Source: CALITV01 sp964415795 (GTDB lineage: Bacteria; UBP6; UBA1177; JAKLFG01). Taken from it: 64,000 nt of DNA. The position numbers and the translations under genes are program-made. Positions 9,102 to 18,391 of this stretch are shown one piece after another. Numbering within the stretch: position 1 is the first letter of the stretch; every line of letters begins with the position of its first letter. The stretch lies in the NCBI GenBank assembly GCA_964415795.1, contig CAYQBN010000002.1:62001-126000 (forward strand), in the 5' to 3' direction. A model generated the notes under the pieces. It made no database searches. It was given only the letters and a program-made list of their open reading frames with translations, and had not been told where the DNA came from.

Positions 9102-10873
9102 AAGAGCGCCCCGGGGCCCTCTCGAGGTTTTCCGCCCTCTTTCTGCTGTTCCTTTTGTCCGTAACTGTTCATGCCGCACCCCTCGCCTTCTCTGCCGATT
9201 CCTTTAAGAAACAGGTCGGAGAGGCCCTCGCCGAAGAGGAAGAGGACAAATTGATCCGTACCCTTACCAGCCTCCACGGTAAAATGCGGACCGCCCATTA
9301 CCCCAATTGTTTTGAATGCTCGCTATGGCTTATGTCTCAAGCATCGAACACCTCGCCCACAAAACGATTGATCCTTGCCGAATACGCTTCCCGCTTCGCT
9401 CCCGATCTTCCCGAGACACATCTCAACCGCCTCGTAACCGTCCTCTCGGAGCAGCCGAGCGACATCTCCCTCGTCACCGCGTCGTTCGGCCGTTGGTTCT
9501 CAACGGCCCTGCGGTGGGTCCAGCGCGATGTCTTCATCGGAGGGTTGTTGCGCTTCGTTCTCGTTCTCTCTGCGGCGATGTTCATCGGCATAGCAGTGAT
9601 CATGTCCTTCAAATACGGCTCCGCGATCGCCCATCTTTACTCTCATGTGGGTACCTTTTCGCTGTTTCATAAAACGCTCGGGGTGGTGGTAGCGGGAACG
9701 GCGGCATTGCTCGCCTTCAAACAGGTTATCGGACCCGAAATCTTTTTTCTTCTTTGGATACTTTTCTGTTATCGCGTGGCCCGCTACCGGGAGATCGCCC
9801 TTCTCATCTTCCTTCTGGGCGGCTATCTTGTATCAGACACCGCGATCGCCTTGCTCTCTCGCTCTGCTCCTGACATGAGCGGCGCACGCTGGGATATCTT
9901 CAATACGGTGTACAACCCCCTCTCTCCCCGGGAGGTGCCTGACGACAAGACACCGGCCTCTCTGTTCTCACGGGGGATGCAGTCATTCTACGAGCAGAAA
10001 TGGGAAACGGCCGATCGACTTTTAGCGTCTTGCGGTCGCGACCTAAAAAATTCCACCGAACTTGCACGCATCGTCAACCTTCGCGGCATCATCGCCGGAG
10101 AAAACGGGAAACGAGAGATGGCCCGGAAACTGTTCACCGAGGCAGTAAAACACGACGAGCGTCCCGAATACCTTTTCAATTTGAGCCGTGCGTTCTACGC
10201 CGAAGGGAACCTTCGCGAAGCGGAAGAAGTGGAGATGCGATCTGTTGCGTTGGGCGGGAAAAGCGGCCTGGATTACCCTGCCTTGGTTCTTCCTTTCCCC
10301 TATGCGTTCGCACGCCCGCTCTCCGATCCGCCCCCCTCCTCGGATCCGTTGCACGATCCCTTACTGATCCGTCTTTCGGCAACCATTCTCCTCATCTTGG
10401 TAGCCGGTCTTCTGTGGCGAGTGGTTGGCCCCCGCACTACGGTGGCGCGATGCGTTGAATGTGGAGGTATCCTTTGCGAAGAATGTGGTGGAGAGACAGA
10501 GGGCGTCTGCCTCGTCTGTCGCATCCTCAAAGCAGGGAAAGGATTGCTCAGCCCCACCGAGCAAAAACATCATGTCGAACAACGAGAACGCTGGTCAGCG
10601 CAACGGCGCACCCTGTCGGTACTCTTATCGATCGTGATCCCCGGTGGAGGGCTCCTGTACAGCGGCCATTTCCTCGAAGGGTTCTTTTTTCTGTTCGCTT
10701 GCGCCTTCCTCGCTCTTTCCGCCACAGCGATCGCAGCGCCCCATTTCTTGGGTACCCCCGAGTCGTTTTCCGCTCTGCCGACCGGTATCGTCATGGCGTT
10801 CGTCGGTCTTGCCATAGTTTTGTGGATCGGCTCCCTGTTGCGCTCATGGCGCGCCGCCGGGACCGACGAATAG
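9098..10873 (+). CDS. multi-pass membrane protein with TPR-like region and cysteine cluster
   Basis: 591 residues. Signal peptide (about 8-28), a soluble periplasmic stretch, a block of membrane helices (about 145-260), a TPR-like helical region (about 285-380; MARKLFTEAVKHDERPEYLFNLSRAFYAEGNLREAEE is split over two helices), another membrane helix, a zinc-ribbon-like cluster (CVECGGILCEECGG, then CLVC) and two final helices. Similar TPR plus Zn-ribbon membrane proteins occur in deltaproteobacteria; role unknown. Its ATG overlaps the sulfurtransferase stop (ATGA), and the PATAN gene follows by 10 nt. Confidence 0.75.
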   Translation: MKERPGALSRFSALFLLFLLSVTVHAAPLAFSADSFKKQVGEALAEEEEDKLIRTLTSLHGKMRTAHYPNCFECSLWLMSQASNTSPTKRLILAEYASRFAPDLPETHLNRLVTVLSEQPSDISLVTASFGRWFSTALRWVQRDVFIGGLLRFVLVLSAAMFIGIAVIMSFKYGSAIAHLYSHVGTFSLFHKTLGVVVAGTAALLAFKQVIGPEIFFLLWILFCYRVARYREIALLIFLLGGYLVSDTAIALLSRSAPDMSGARWDIFNTVYNPLSPREVPDDKTPASLFSRGMQSFYEQKWETADRLLASCGRDLKNSTELARIVNLRGIIAGENGKREMARKLFTEAVKHDERPEYLFNLSRAFYAEGNLREAEEVEMRSVALGGKSGLDYPALVLPFPYAFARPLSDPPPSSDPLHDPLLIRLSATILLILVAGLLWRVVGPRTTVARCVECGGILCEECGGETEGVCLVCRILKAGKGLLSPTEQKHHVEQRERWSAQRRTLSVLLSIVIPGGGLLYSGHFLEGFFFLFACAFLALSATAIAAPHFLGTPESFSALPTGIVMAFVGLAIVLWIGSLLRSWRAAGTDE

Positions 10874-10883
10874 GAGGCGAAGG

Positions 10884-11831
10884 ATGCTGTCAGGAGAACT
10901 ACGCCCCGGTACCATCGAAAGTATCTGGGAAGAGATCGCCGCGGGAGAGATGTCGGGCATCCTTTCGGTCGAATCCGGCAAGGAACGCTGGCACTTCCTT
11001 TTTCGAGGAGGGATGCTCATCGGAGCCAACAAACAAGGCATATCGCCCGGGGATCGTATCGTCGATCTCCTTTTAGAAAGCGGGATACTGCGGCACGAAA
11101 CGGTTCGCGACGCGATAAAAAAACAGTCGAAGATCATGAAAAGCTGCGTCGAGATACTCATGGAAGAGGGGCACATCCCCCTCATTCTCTACTCGCGCAC
11201 GCTGTCGGCCCTCATGCGCCTTTACCTCCTCGATGCCTCCGCTCGAACCAAAGGATTTTGTCAGTTCGCCGTAAAGGAGGATTTGCGGGAAGATGCGGGC
11301 GCCAAACCTCTGGATCTTCCCCGCTTCAACAGTTTTCGTGACTACTTCGCCCAAGACCGTCGGTTGCTCAAGAAACTTCTCGGGTCACTATTCGCTCCCG
11401 TAACGGTCTTGGAGCGAAAGAATTTCCCTTTCGACCGAAAGACATTGTTCTACAGCTACACGGCACAAGACAAGGATCTGCTCGACTTCCTTGTTCAGAT
11501 GGCCGGAATGGTCAAAACGGGCACCTTGGTACTCGAACGCGGCCTTTCCGGCATTGCCCCTCGAGAGCTCGCTCTCGTTCTTCTGTTGCGCGCGATCGCG
11601 ATTCTGCTCACCATACTCATGATCGTCGCTACCCTCGCCATCGAACCGCCGTCAGAATCGCCGACGACAGTCTTGCGTAAAAGGGCCGCTCTCGTAACTG
11701 TCTCATTGGCCCGCGACGTGGCCCGATTCGAGACGGGAGAAGAGGTCGATATCCCGCGCCTCATCAGAACCGGTCTTATAACCCCCGAAGATGCCATCAT
11801 ATGGGAAAAAATAAAGGAGCATGCCCCATGA
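10884..11831 (+). CDS. PATAN/DUF4388 domain protein with C-terminal membrane helix
   Basis: 315 residues. The N-terminal 100 residues match the PATAN/DUF4388 pattern: GEMSGILSVESGKERWHFLF then GGMLIGANK. PATAN domains are found in response-regulator and gliding-related proteins and are thought to mediate protein interactions. One strong membrane helix (about residues 233-252) is followed by about 60 cytoplasmic or periplasmic residues. Good SD (GGAGGCGAAGG) before ATG 10884. Its stop overlaps the Lon-like gene (ATGA). Confidence 0.7.
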   Translation: MLSGELRPGTIESIWEEIAAGEMSGILSVESGKERWHFLFRGGMLIGANKQGISPGDRIVDLLLESGILRHETVRDAIKKQSKIMKSCVEILMEEGHIPLILYSRTLSALMRLYLLDASARTKGFCQFAVKEDLREDAGAKPLDLPRFNSFRDYFAQDRRLLKKLLGSLFAPVTVLERKNFPFDRKTLFYSYTAQDKDLLDFLVQMAGMVKTGTLVLERGLSGIAPRELALVLLLRAIAILLTILMIVATLAIEPPSESPTTVLRKRAALVTVSLARDVARFETGEEVDIPRLIRTGLITPEDAIIWEKIKEHAP

Positions 11832-14242
11832 TGAAGAAAAAACGAACGACCCAACTCTCCTCGAACCGGATTTCCCAGTTCATCGTGCCGCCAGAAAAGT
11901 TACGCTACTATCCTACGCTAGAGAGATACCAAGGGCTTACGGCGCGCCGAATACCTGCCGGTTCTCAGTCCTTTTGCCAAAAAAAAGGGTTTGACGCGAT
12001 AGATTTCGGCGTTTCAATCAACAAAAAAGGCTTCAACATCTACGTCTCCGGGGACCCCGGGACAGGGAAGACATCGAGCGTTAAGAAGTACCTTGAAAAG
12101 ATCGCCGCCAAGATGGCGACCCCCGACGACATCTGCTATGTGTACAATTTCGAATCTCCGGACGAACCGCGACTGCTCCTGTTACCGGCAGGGACGGGCG
12201 AGGTCCTCGTCAAAGAAATGGCCGATCTTCTCGATTACTTTCGTTACCAGATACCGAGACAGCTAGAAAGCGAATCGTTCGAGATAAAAAAAGGAGAAGT
12301 TATCCGCTGGTACCAAGAAGAAAGTGAACGCAACTATCACGAGATCGAAGCGGAAGCATCGCGGCTCAACTTCGTTATTAAGTCCACGCAGGGAGGGTTC
12401 GTCGTGAACCCCATCGTCGGTGGAGAGGCGATCGGCAAAGAGGAGTTCGAGAAACTTGCCGACGACGAGAAGGAAAAGATACGCAAGAACGAGGAGAAAC
12501 TTCAAGAAAAGCTCATCGCGTTCTTCCACCGCGAACGGGTGCTCGAGAAAGAATACAAGGAAAAGATGACGCAACTTCGCCAAAGTATGGTCAGGCTCAT
12601 CATCGCCGACCCCCTTGGCGAGCTTCGCAAAAAGTATCATGGGCACCAAGGCCTTGGTGAATATCTCGACTCGCTCGAGAGACACTTGCTGGAGAATTTC
12701 GAGGACTTCTTCACGGCGCGAGATGCCAAGGAAGGCAAAGCAGAGGCTCAAACCGCCGATATCCCCGACTTCCACGAATACAAAGTTAACTTGCTCGTCA
12801 ACAACAAGAACCTCACTGGCGCCCCGGTAATCTATGAGACCAATCCCACCTTTCAGAATCTCATGGGCTACTTTGAGTACGAAGAGATACACAACTCCAT
12901 CTTCACCGATTTTACCCGTATGAAACCGGGGGCGCTCCACTACGCGAACGGTGGATTCCTCATCATACAGGCAAGCGACATCCTCAAGAACTACTACGCG
13001 TGGACAGCACTCAAGCGCTCCATGCGCAACCGACTCCTCAAAATGGACGACATCGATGTAGACTTCCGCTACCGGGTCAACATCTTTCCCAAACCTCAAC
13101 CGGTCCCCCTCAATGTTAAGATCATCATGATCGGCGATGATTATCTCTACCACCTACTCTACGCGTATGACGATGACTTTACGCGCATTTTCCGGGTAAA
13201 GGCCGATTTCGAATCAACGACATCCATTTCTTCCCGAAACACCGACGGCCTCATGCGTTTCATCGCACGCGTGGTTCAAGAGGATTGCGCACTCGACTTC
13301 GACCTCGGCGCCATGCGGCGTATCCTCCATTACAGTTCTCGCAAAGCGGAAGACCAAAAGAAATACTCCGTTGCGGCATCCGAACTAGTGGACATCATCC
13401 TTGAAAGCGACTTCTGGGCACGCAAGGAAAAACGCAAAATGGTAGATGAAGAAGCGGTCAAACGAGCAATCGCGATCAAGGAGAGTCGGCACGCCGGCAT
13501 CAAGAAACAATACTACGAGATGATCGAACGGGGCATTCTTCTTATTGATGTAAAGGGGGAAAAGGTCGGCGTCATTAACGGTCTTGCGGTCTACAGTGTG
13601 GGCGATTTCAGTTTCGGCATCCCATCTCGCATCACGGCCCGCGTGTTCGCCGGTCGCGGCGGCATCATCAATGTCGATCGGGAAGTTCGGCTTTCAGGTC
13701 AAATACACGACAAAGGCGCCCTTATCCTTGCCGGCTTCCTCGGCGATATCTTTGCACAGGACAAACCTCTCTCGCTCTCGGCATCGATCACCTTTGAACA
13801 AAACTATGGCGGCATAGAGGGCGACAGCGCTAGTTCGACCGAACTCTATGCCCTCCTTTCGGCGCTCGCCGAAGTTCCTCTCAAACAATCGATCGCCGTC
13901 ACCGGATCAGTGAACCAGATGGGGCAGATCCAGCCTATCGGTGGCGTAAATGAAAAAGTGGAAGGGTTCTTCGAGATCTGCAAGATGAGCGGCCTCACCG
14001 GGACGCAGGGCGTCATCATCCCCCGCCAGAACATCGAACACTTGAATCTCTCTGACGAGGTGGTGGATGCGGTCAGAGCGGGGAAATTCCATATCCATGC
14101 CATCGAGCACATCACCGATGGGATCGAGATCCTCACCGGAATGCCGGCGGGACATCGTGAAAAAAATGGGGCATTCACTAAGGGGAGCCTTTTTGAGAAG
14201 GTTGATCAGCGGATCCGCAAACTGAATCATATAAAAATGTGA
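11828..14242 (+). CDS. Lon-like ATP-dependent protease (AAA_32/LonB-type)
   Basis: 804 residues. An N-terminal domain precedes Walker A GDPGTGKT (75-82), then a long insertion rich in charged helices (about 150-300) as in AAA_32 proteins, the rest of the AAA module, and a C-terminal Lon protease domain. The catalytic dyad is visible: Ser667 in GDSASS and Lys710 in GGVNEKVEG; the 43-residue spacing equals that of E. coli Lon. No membrane helices, so not archaeal-type LonB. Substrates unknown. AAAGGAG lies 8 nt before ATG 11828. Confidence 0.9.
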   Translation: MMKKKRTTQLSSNRISQFIVPPEKLRYYPTLERYQGLTARRIPAGSQSFCQKKGFDAIDFGVSINKKGFNIYVSGDPGTGKTSSVKKYLEKIAAKMATPDDICYVYNFESPDEPRLLLLPAGTGEVLVKEMADLLDYFRYQIPRQLESESFEIKKGEVIRWYQEESERNYHEIEAEASRLNFVIKSTQGGFVVNPIVGGEAIGKEEFEKLADDEKEKIRKNEEKLQEKLIAFFHRERVLEKEYKEKMTQLRQSMVRLIIADPLGELRKKYHGHQGLGEYLDSLERHLLENFEDFFTARDAKEGKAEAQTADIPDFHEYKVNLLVNNKNLTGAPVIYETNPTFQNLMGYFEYEEIHNSIFTDFTRMKPGALHYANGGFLIIQASDILKNYYAWTALKRSMRNRLLKMDDIDVDFRYRVNIFPKPQPVPLNVKIIMIGDDYLYHLLYAYDDDFTRIFRVKADFESTTSISSRNTDGLMRFIARVVQEDCALDFDLGAMRRILHYSSRKAEDQKKYSVAASELVDIILESDFWARKEKRKMVDEEAVKRAIAIKESRHAGIKKQYYEMIERGILLIDVKGEKVGVINGLAVYSVGDFSFGIPSRITARVFAGRGGIINVDREVRLSGQIHDKGALILAGFLGDIFAQDKPLSLSASITFEQNYGGIEGDSASSTELYALLSALAEVPLKQSIAVTGSVNQMGQIQPIGGVNEKVEGFFEICKMSGLTGTQGVIIPRQNIEHLNLSDEVVDAVRAGKFHIHAIEHITDGIEILTGMPAGHREKNGAFTKGSLFEKVDQRIRKLNHIKM

Positions 14243-14267
14243 ACTTCGGGGTAGATGGAGAGACACT

Positions 14268-14555
14268 GTGCCATCATTACGCATAGAGCACCGTACCGAT
14301 AAAAAACGCCAAGAGATCTGGCAGTGGCTGGAAAGTCATATCGAACGGGAACTGAGACATCGCGTTCCCCGCGAAGAGTTTCAAATCGTCGAATCGGCGA
14401 ATAACTGCTCCTTCTCCATCAAAGGGAAGAATGTCGGCGCCCAAATACTCGTGGAGGACAATCTCCTCACCATAACCCTTGATTTTCCCCTTTTGTTCGT
14501 TCCTTTCGGTCCAGTTATTGAGGCTGGCATACGAGACGCGCTCAAAGGGTTATGA
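14268..14555 (+). CDS. polyhydroxyalkanoic-acid-system-like small protein
   Basis: 95 residues with the PHA_gran_rgn-like pattern: LRIEHR at the N-terminus, an amphipathic helix, then strands NNCSFSIKGKNVGAQILVED and a C-terminal GPVIEAGIRDALKGL. The family is annotated from PHA granule loci, but no PHA synthase is near, so a role here is unproven. GTG start with GGAG 8 nt upstream. Its stop overlaps the start of the next gene (ATGA). Confidence 0.65.
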   Translation: MPSLRIEHRTDKKRQEIWQWLESHIERELRHRVPREEFQIVESANNCSFSIKGKNVGAQILVEDNLLTITLDFPLLFVPFGPVIEAGIRDALKGL

Positions 14556-15169
14556 CCGATTCCTATCGCACGCTCTCAGGTCCCTGCGGTCCACATGAAA
14601 TAAAGGAACATGGCTCCCGTTTCATCGCCTTTGCCGCGCCTGTTTCGACAGAAGAAGACGCGGAACGATTCGTCTCTGAGCTAAGGAAGCGCTTTCACGA
14701 CGCATCCCACATCGCTTGGGCATACCGAGCCGGGGATGGCGAAGAGCGGGTCCAACGCCATAGTGACGGAGGGGAACCATCGGGCACGGCAGGAGCCCCC
14801 ATCTACCGGGAACTGGTGCACGCGTCTCTTTTCAATGTAGTTTGCGCAGTGGTCCGTTACTTTGGCGGAGTGAAACTCGGAACCGGCGGTCTTTCTCGAG
14901 CCTTCGGTGGTGCGGCGCGCGCGCTACTCTTCTCCGCACCGGTGACACAGGTCTCCGTGACGAAAGTTTTCTTGCTCGAAGTGCCCTTCGACTGTGTCGG
15001 AATAGCCATTCGGCTTACCAAGCAGTATAAAGGGGGGACCATTCTTTCACAGGAGTATTCCTCAGATGCGGTGCGCATCTCTGTGGCAATACCGAAATCG
15101 CAGGCAACGATGTTCGTTGCAGAGGTAACGGAGAAGAGCAACGGTCGTATTTCCGTTTTTCCTCAATGA
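14552..15169 (+). CDS. YigZ/IMPACT family protein
   Basis: 205 residues. The N-terminal IMPACT domain shows HIAWAYRAG, SDGGEPSGTAGAPI and VVRYFGGVKLGTGGLSRAFG, all characteristic; a C-terminal DUF1949-like ferredoxin fold follows. Bacterial members are linked to translation or proline-related functions without a settled reaction. Last gene of the plus-strand set; its 3' end overlaps the convergent PLD gene by 7 nt. Confidence 0.9.
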   Translation: MTDSYRTLSGPCGPHEIKEHGSRFIAFAAPVSTEEDAERFVSELRKRFHDASHIAWAYRAGDGEERVQRHSDGGEPSGTAGAPIYRELVHASLFNVVCAVVRYFGGVKLGTGGLSRAFGGAARALLFSAPVTQVSVTKVFLLEVPFDCVGIAIRLTKQYKGGTILSQEYSSDAVRISVAIPKSQATMFVAEVTEKSNGRISVFPQ

Positions 15170-16290
15170 TCCCTCTTCCCCCCGCTCACTGCGCTCCACA
15201 TATCGTTGAAATAGGACGCGAAGATAGAAGAAAGATCGTGGTCGCGGCTGACGAAGAGCACCTCCCGATTCCGATAACACGCCGATTTCGTCCAGTTCAT
15301 CGATCCGAAAAACATACCTTCCCCCTCGTCAATGACGGCGAACTTGTGGTGAAAGTTCAGCGAATTACCGGACGGATCGGTCAGGCGGTCATACCACACC
15401 ACGGCCCCGAGACTCTCGAGATAGTCACCGGCACGCCGATTGACCGATCTCCCCTGTTCCCCCGACCAATCATCAAGAATGACACGAACGGTGCGCCCTG
15501 AACGAAGACTCCTTTTGATTCCGGTCATAATAGGAGTTCCGGGCGTCATCGTATAAATGGCCATCTCGATGCTCTCTTGGGCTGAAAGAAACATTTCTTT
15601 CGCCGCTCGGCATCCCTTTCCCGGCAAAAAATAGATACGGCCGTACTCCACGGGACAACCGGTTTCGCAATGTCGCACGATTCTCATCTCTTCAAGACGC
15701 TCTACCTCTTCCGCAAGAATACCCGCCATCCGCGGCGCATGATGGAACAGTATCGCCGCGTTCTTCGAAGGACCAGCGGTCAAATTACGAGACGAAAGAA
15801 TTACGGTAACGCCATCGGCAACCAAGAATTTCTCATGAAGGATACCTTGAGAAGGATGGAACTCAACGAACGAGAACATCGGCTTCTTATCGAATCTGCT
15901 GTGCCCCGCGACAACCTTTATCTTCACTCCCCTCGTCAATGCTCGATTAAGTGCCTCGACAGCAGGGGATTCGCCGATCGTATAGGTCACTGCCGAAAGC
16001 GAAACCACGGCGCTATCCGCCGTTGTGACGAACGCCGGCTCTATCGCATCGTCGAAAAAGACATCGCCGCCTGAGAACTCATAGTGGTCTCGAACAGACA
16101 TCGGGGGCGGAGGAACGGCAATCGGCGCCTCTGGCAATGTTTCGATACGCGGTAAGGTCTCCCGTATCGGCACTGCTGGCCTAGGCACGATCCACCAATA
16201 AAAAGCAAAACCAAGAGTAAGGAGCACCACCGTCTCGACAAAAGAAACCAAGCGGGAGAAAAAAGAACGCCGAAGAGGACTCAGCACCAC
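15163..16290 (-). CDS. phospholipase D-like protein, membrane-anchored
   Basis: 375 residues with one N-terminal membrane helix (about 13-33), a proline-rich linker and two PLD half-domains. Both HxKxxxxD motifs are present: HEKFLVAD (152-159) and HHKFAVID (314-321), the second followed by FGSMNWT as expected. This fits a periplasm-facing phosphodiesterase acting on phospholipid or nucleic acid; substrate not predictable. GTG start interlocks with the aroF stop (TAGTG). Confidence 0.85.
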   Translation of the reverse strand: MVLSPLRRSFFSRLVSFVETVVLLTLGFAFYWWIVPRPAVPIRETLPRIETLPEAPIAVPPPPMSVRDHYEFSGGDVFFDDAIEPAFVTTADSAVVSLSAVTYTIGESPAVEALNRALTRGVKIKVVAGHSRFDKKPMFSFVEFHPSQGILHEKFLVADGVTVILSSRNLTAGPSKNAAILFHHAPRMAGILAEEVERLEEMRIVRHCETGCPVEYGRIYFLPGKGCRAAKEMFLSAQESIEMAIYTMTPGTPIMTGIKRSLRSGRTVRVILDDWSGEQGRSVNRRAGDYLESLGAVVWYDRLTDPSGNSLNFHHKFAVIDEGEGMFFGSMNWTKSACYRNREVLFVSRDHDLSSIFASYFNDMWSAVSGGKRDH

Positions 16291-17291
16291 TAAGAACCGA
16301 GACAGGAAAGTATCTTGCCGATACGCTCGTGGATGTTTGAAAACTGAGAGAAATCGACCGATTGGAACCCGTCTGAAAGAGCATTTGACGGATCGAAATG
16401 CACCTCGAGCATGATACCGTCGGTCCCTAACAACACCGCAGCTTCGCTCACTACCGGAATGTATCGAGCCACCCCGACCCCGTGCGAAGGATCAAGGATA
16501 ACTGGCAAGTGAGAAAGATCTTTGAGCATAGGGATTGCTGCTATATTTACTGCACTGCGCACTGCCTCATCAAACGTAAGTGATCCACGCTCACAGAGAA
16601 TAACCTGCTCGTTCCCTTCGAGAAGAAGATATTCGGCCGCAAGGAGAAAATCCTCGATACGAGCTGACGGTGCACGCTTGAGAAGTATCGGCTTCCCGCT
16701 CCTGCCCACCTCCTTGAGAAGGGCATAGTTGTACATATTTCGAGCCCCCACCTGAATCACATCGATATGCTCGAGAAACACATCGAGATTGCGCAAGTCT
16801 ATAATCTCACTTACCGATCTCATACCATGACGCCGCGCCACCCGTTGCATGATCTTGAGCCCTTCCTCGCCAAGACCTTGGAAGCTATAAGGGGAAGAGC
16901 GCATTTTGTAGGTGCCCCCTCGCAACAAACGCACCCCCTTCGACGCGAGAAACGCCGCAATGCGGTCGAGCGCCTCTTCACTTTCAACGCTACATGGCCC
17001 TGCGATAAAGAGGAACTTCTCGCCGAAACGAACACCATCCCCCACATCCACAACGCTCTTCTGTCGGTACTCCTTGGTAACAAGGTAATACGGGCTCGAG
17101 ACACGAAGGACTTTCTCAACCCCTTTGACGGATCGGAATCTATTGATATCGCTCGCCGAGAGATCACCGACGACCGGGACGACAGTGTATTTGACCCCCT
17201 CGAGTACGCTGAACTGAAAACCGCCGCTCATCAACCGGCGCCGTACCTCCTCGAGGACATCGGTCTCGCCGCGTCTGAGTACAATAATCAT
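16290..17291 (-). CDS. aroF: 3-deoxy-7-phosphoheptulonate (DAHP) synthase, type I-beta
   Basis: 333 residues: an N-terminal ferredoxin-like regulatory domain (about 1-70) and the KDPS/DAHPS TIM barrel. Motifs: FIAGPCSVES, SPYSFQGLGEEGLK, VGARNMYN, ILCERG and ILDPSHGVG. It catalyses the first step of the shikimate pathway from PEP and erythrose-4-phosphate. The usual KPRTSPY loop reads KMRSSPY here. The N-terminal domain suggests feedback control. Confidence 0.92.
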   Translation of the reverse strand: MIIVLRRGETDVLEEVRRRLMSGGFQFSVLEGVKYTVVPVVGDLSASDINRFRSVKGVEKVLRVSSPYYLVTKEYRQKSVVDVGDGVRFGEKFLFIAGPCSVESEEALDRIAAFLASKGVRLLRGGTYKMRSSPYSFQGLGEEGLKIMQRVARRHGMRSVSEIIDLRNLDVFLEHIDVIQVGARNMYNYALLKEVGRSGKPILLKRAPSARIEDFLLAAEYLLLEGNEQVILCERGSLTFDEAVRSAVNIAAIPMLKDLSHLPVILDPSHGVGVARYIPVVSEAAVLLGTDGIMLEVHFDPSNALSDGFQSVDFSQFSNIHERIGKILSCLGS

Positions 17292-17346
17292 TGCTCCTCC
17301 CTAGTCTTATCCGACCGCCTTACCGATCATGCTATGCACAAAAAAG

Positions 17347-17373
17347 ATTATATCGTAGACCCCCAAATGACAA
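17347..17373 (-). promoter_or_regulatory. candidate promoter of aroF
   Basis: On the minus strand TTGTCA (17373-17368) and TATAAT (17352-17347). The hexamers are good but the spacer is only 15 bp, so this is tentative. Confidence 0.4.
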
Positions 17374-17380
17374 ATTTTTA

Positions 17381-17409
17381 TTTACAAGTAAAGCAAGAAT
17401 ACCTATAAT
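17381..17409 (+). promoter_or_regulatory. sigma70-like promoter of the 17444 gene cluster
   Basis: TTTACA (17381-17386), exactly 17 bp, TATAAT (17404-17409). Transcription would begin near 17416, about 28 nt before the chosen start codon. Divergent from the aroF candidate promoter, with the two -35 boxes 7 bp apart. Confidence 0.7.
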
Positions 17410-17443
17410 TCATCGTTTTCGGTATATGCAAGTTCGGTATGTC

Positions 17444-18391
17444 ATGAAAACTATGCTCAGATCGTTCGTCTTGGTGTTGGTGTTCTGTTGGGGCTATCCT
17501 CTTGTCGCCAAAAGCGACTATGCGGTTCTCAAACTCTGTTTCGAAAAAGGCGGGGAACCTTTCCTCATCTCCACCAAAGACAAAAAGATCGCCGAAAAAG
17601 AGGGGTTCCAACAGGTCAAGGAGACCGACCTGTGGATGCGACGGATGAAGGTAACCGTTGATTATAATCAAGTGTTCTCCTTCAAAGCGGTAAGCGATTC
17701 GTGCATCGCCGTCTCACGCATCCCGACGGGATCCCATACCATCGAGGTCGATTTCAAGGCGGCATCTTATACCCCCTTCATGACCACCGGCTCGGTGACC
17801 CGCAAGTTCAAAGCGGACCTCCTTTTCGATGCCGTGATGCATGTCGAAGAAGGGCCCACGGTTCCCGTCGAGATACGCCAAAGCGAAGCACGCGTACTTC
17901 TTTACGAAACGATAGAAAATCAGCCGGTGCCGGCTTGCGAAAAGACCTGTCGCATACCAACGGACATTCCTGTTTACTTCATGACGCGCTCCGAAGACGA
18001 TAAAGTAGAGTGTCCGGTCGATTTCGAACTCATCGTGGCACGCCAGATGGAAAAGAACCTTGGATGTTACAACGAGGAGCGCATCACCGAAATGTTGAAG
18101 ACTTTTGTCCGAGAAAGCGGTATCAAGTGTCGTATTAATCTTGAATATGCTTTCTTCCGCGTCTACGGAGAAGGATGCATTGTGACAATGGAACCGGACT
18201 CGAACGGACTCCGTCCCAAAGACCCAGAGATCCGGCTGATCCCCTTGGAAAAACAGAAACACCGGTACTATCTTCAAATCGGTGACGGCGAAAAGAAACT
18301 CTACACCTTCTCCTCTGCAGATAAGAAAGGCGAGGTCATTGTCCCTCAAAAGGATCAGCCTATCCTTCTTCTCGAGGTACGCGACCAATGA
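17444..18391 (+). CDS. exported protein of unknown function
   Basis: 315 residues starting MKTMLRSFVLVLVFCWGYPLVA, a signal peptide with a likely cut after LVA. The mature part has short beta-rich repeats (VDYNQVFSFKAV, SHTIEVDFKAASYTPF) that recall PEGA/carboxypeptidase-like folds, but I cannot assign a family. Six or more cysteines suggest disulfides. ATG 17444 is chosen by the signal peptide; ATGs at 17426 and 17453 are alternatives, and no strong SD is visible. Its stop overlaps purN (ATGA). Confidence 0.7.
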   Translation: MKTMLRSFVLVLVFCWGYPLVAKSDYAVLKLCFEKGGEPFLISTKDKKIAEKEGFQQVKETDLWMRRMKVTVDYNQVFSFKAVSDSCIAVSRIPTGSHTIEVDFKAASYTPFMTTGSVTRKFKADLLFDAVMHVEEGPTVPVEIRQSEARVLLYETIENQPVPACEKTCRIPTDIPVYFMTRSEDDKVECPVDFELIVARQMEKNLGCYNEERITEMLKTFVRESGIKCRINLEYAFFRVYGEGCIVTMEPDSNGLRPKDPEIRLIPLEKQKHRYYLQIGDGEKKLYTFSSADKKGEVIVPQKDQPILLLEVRDQ

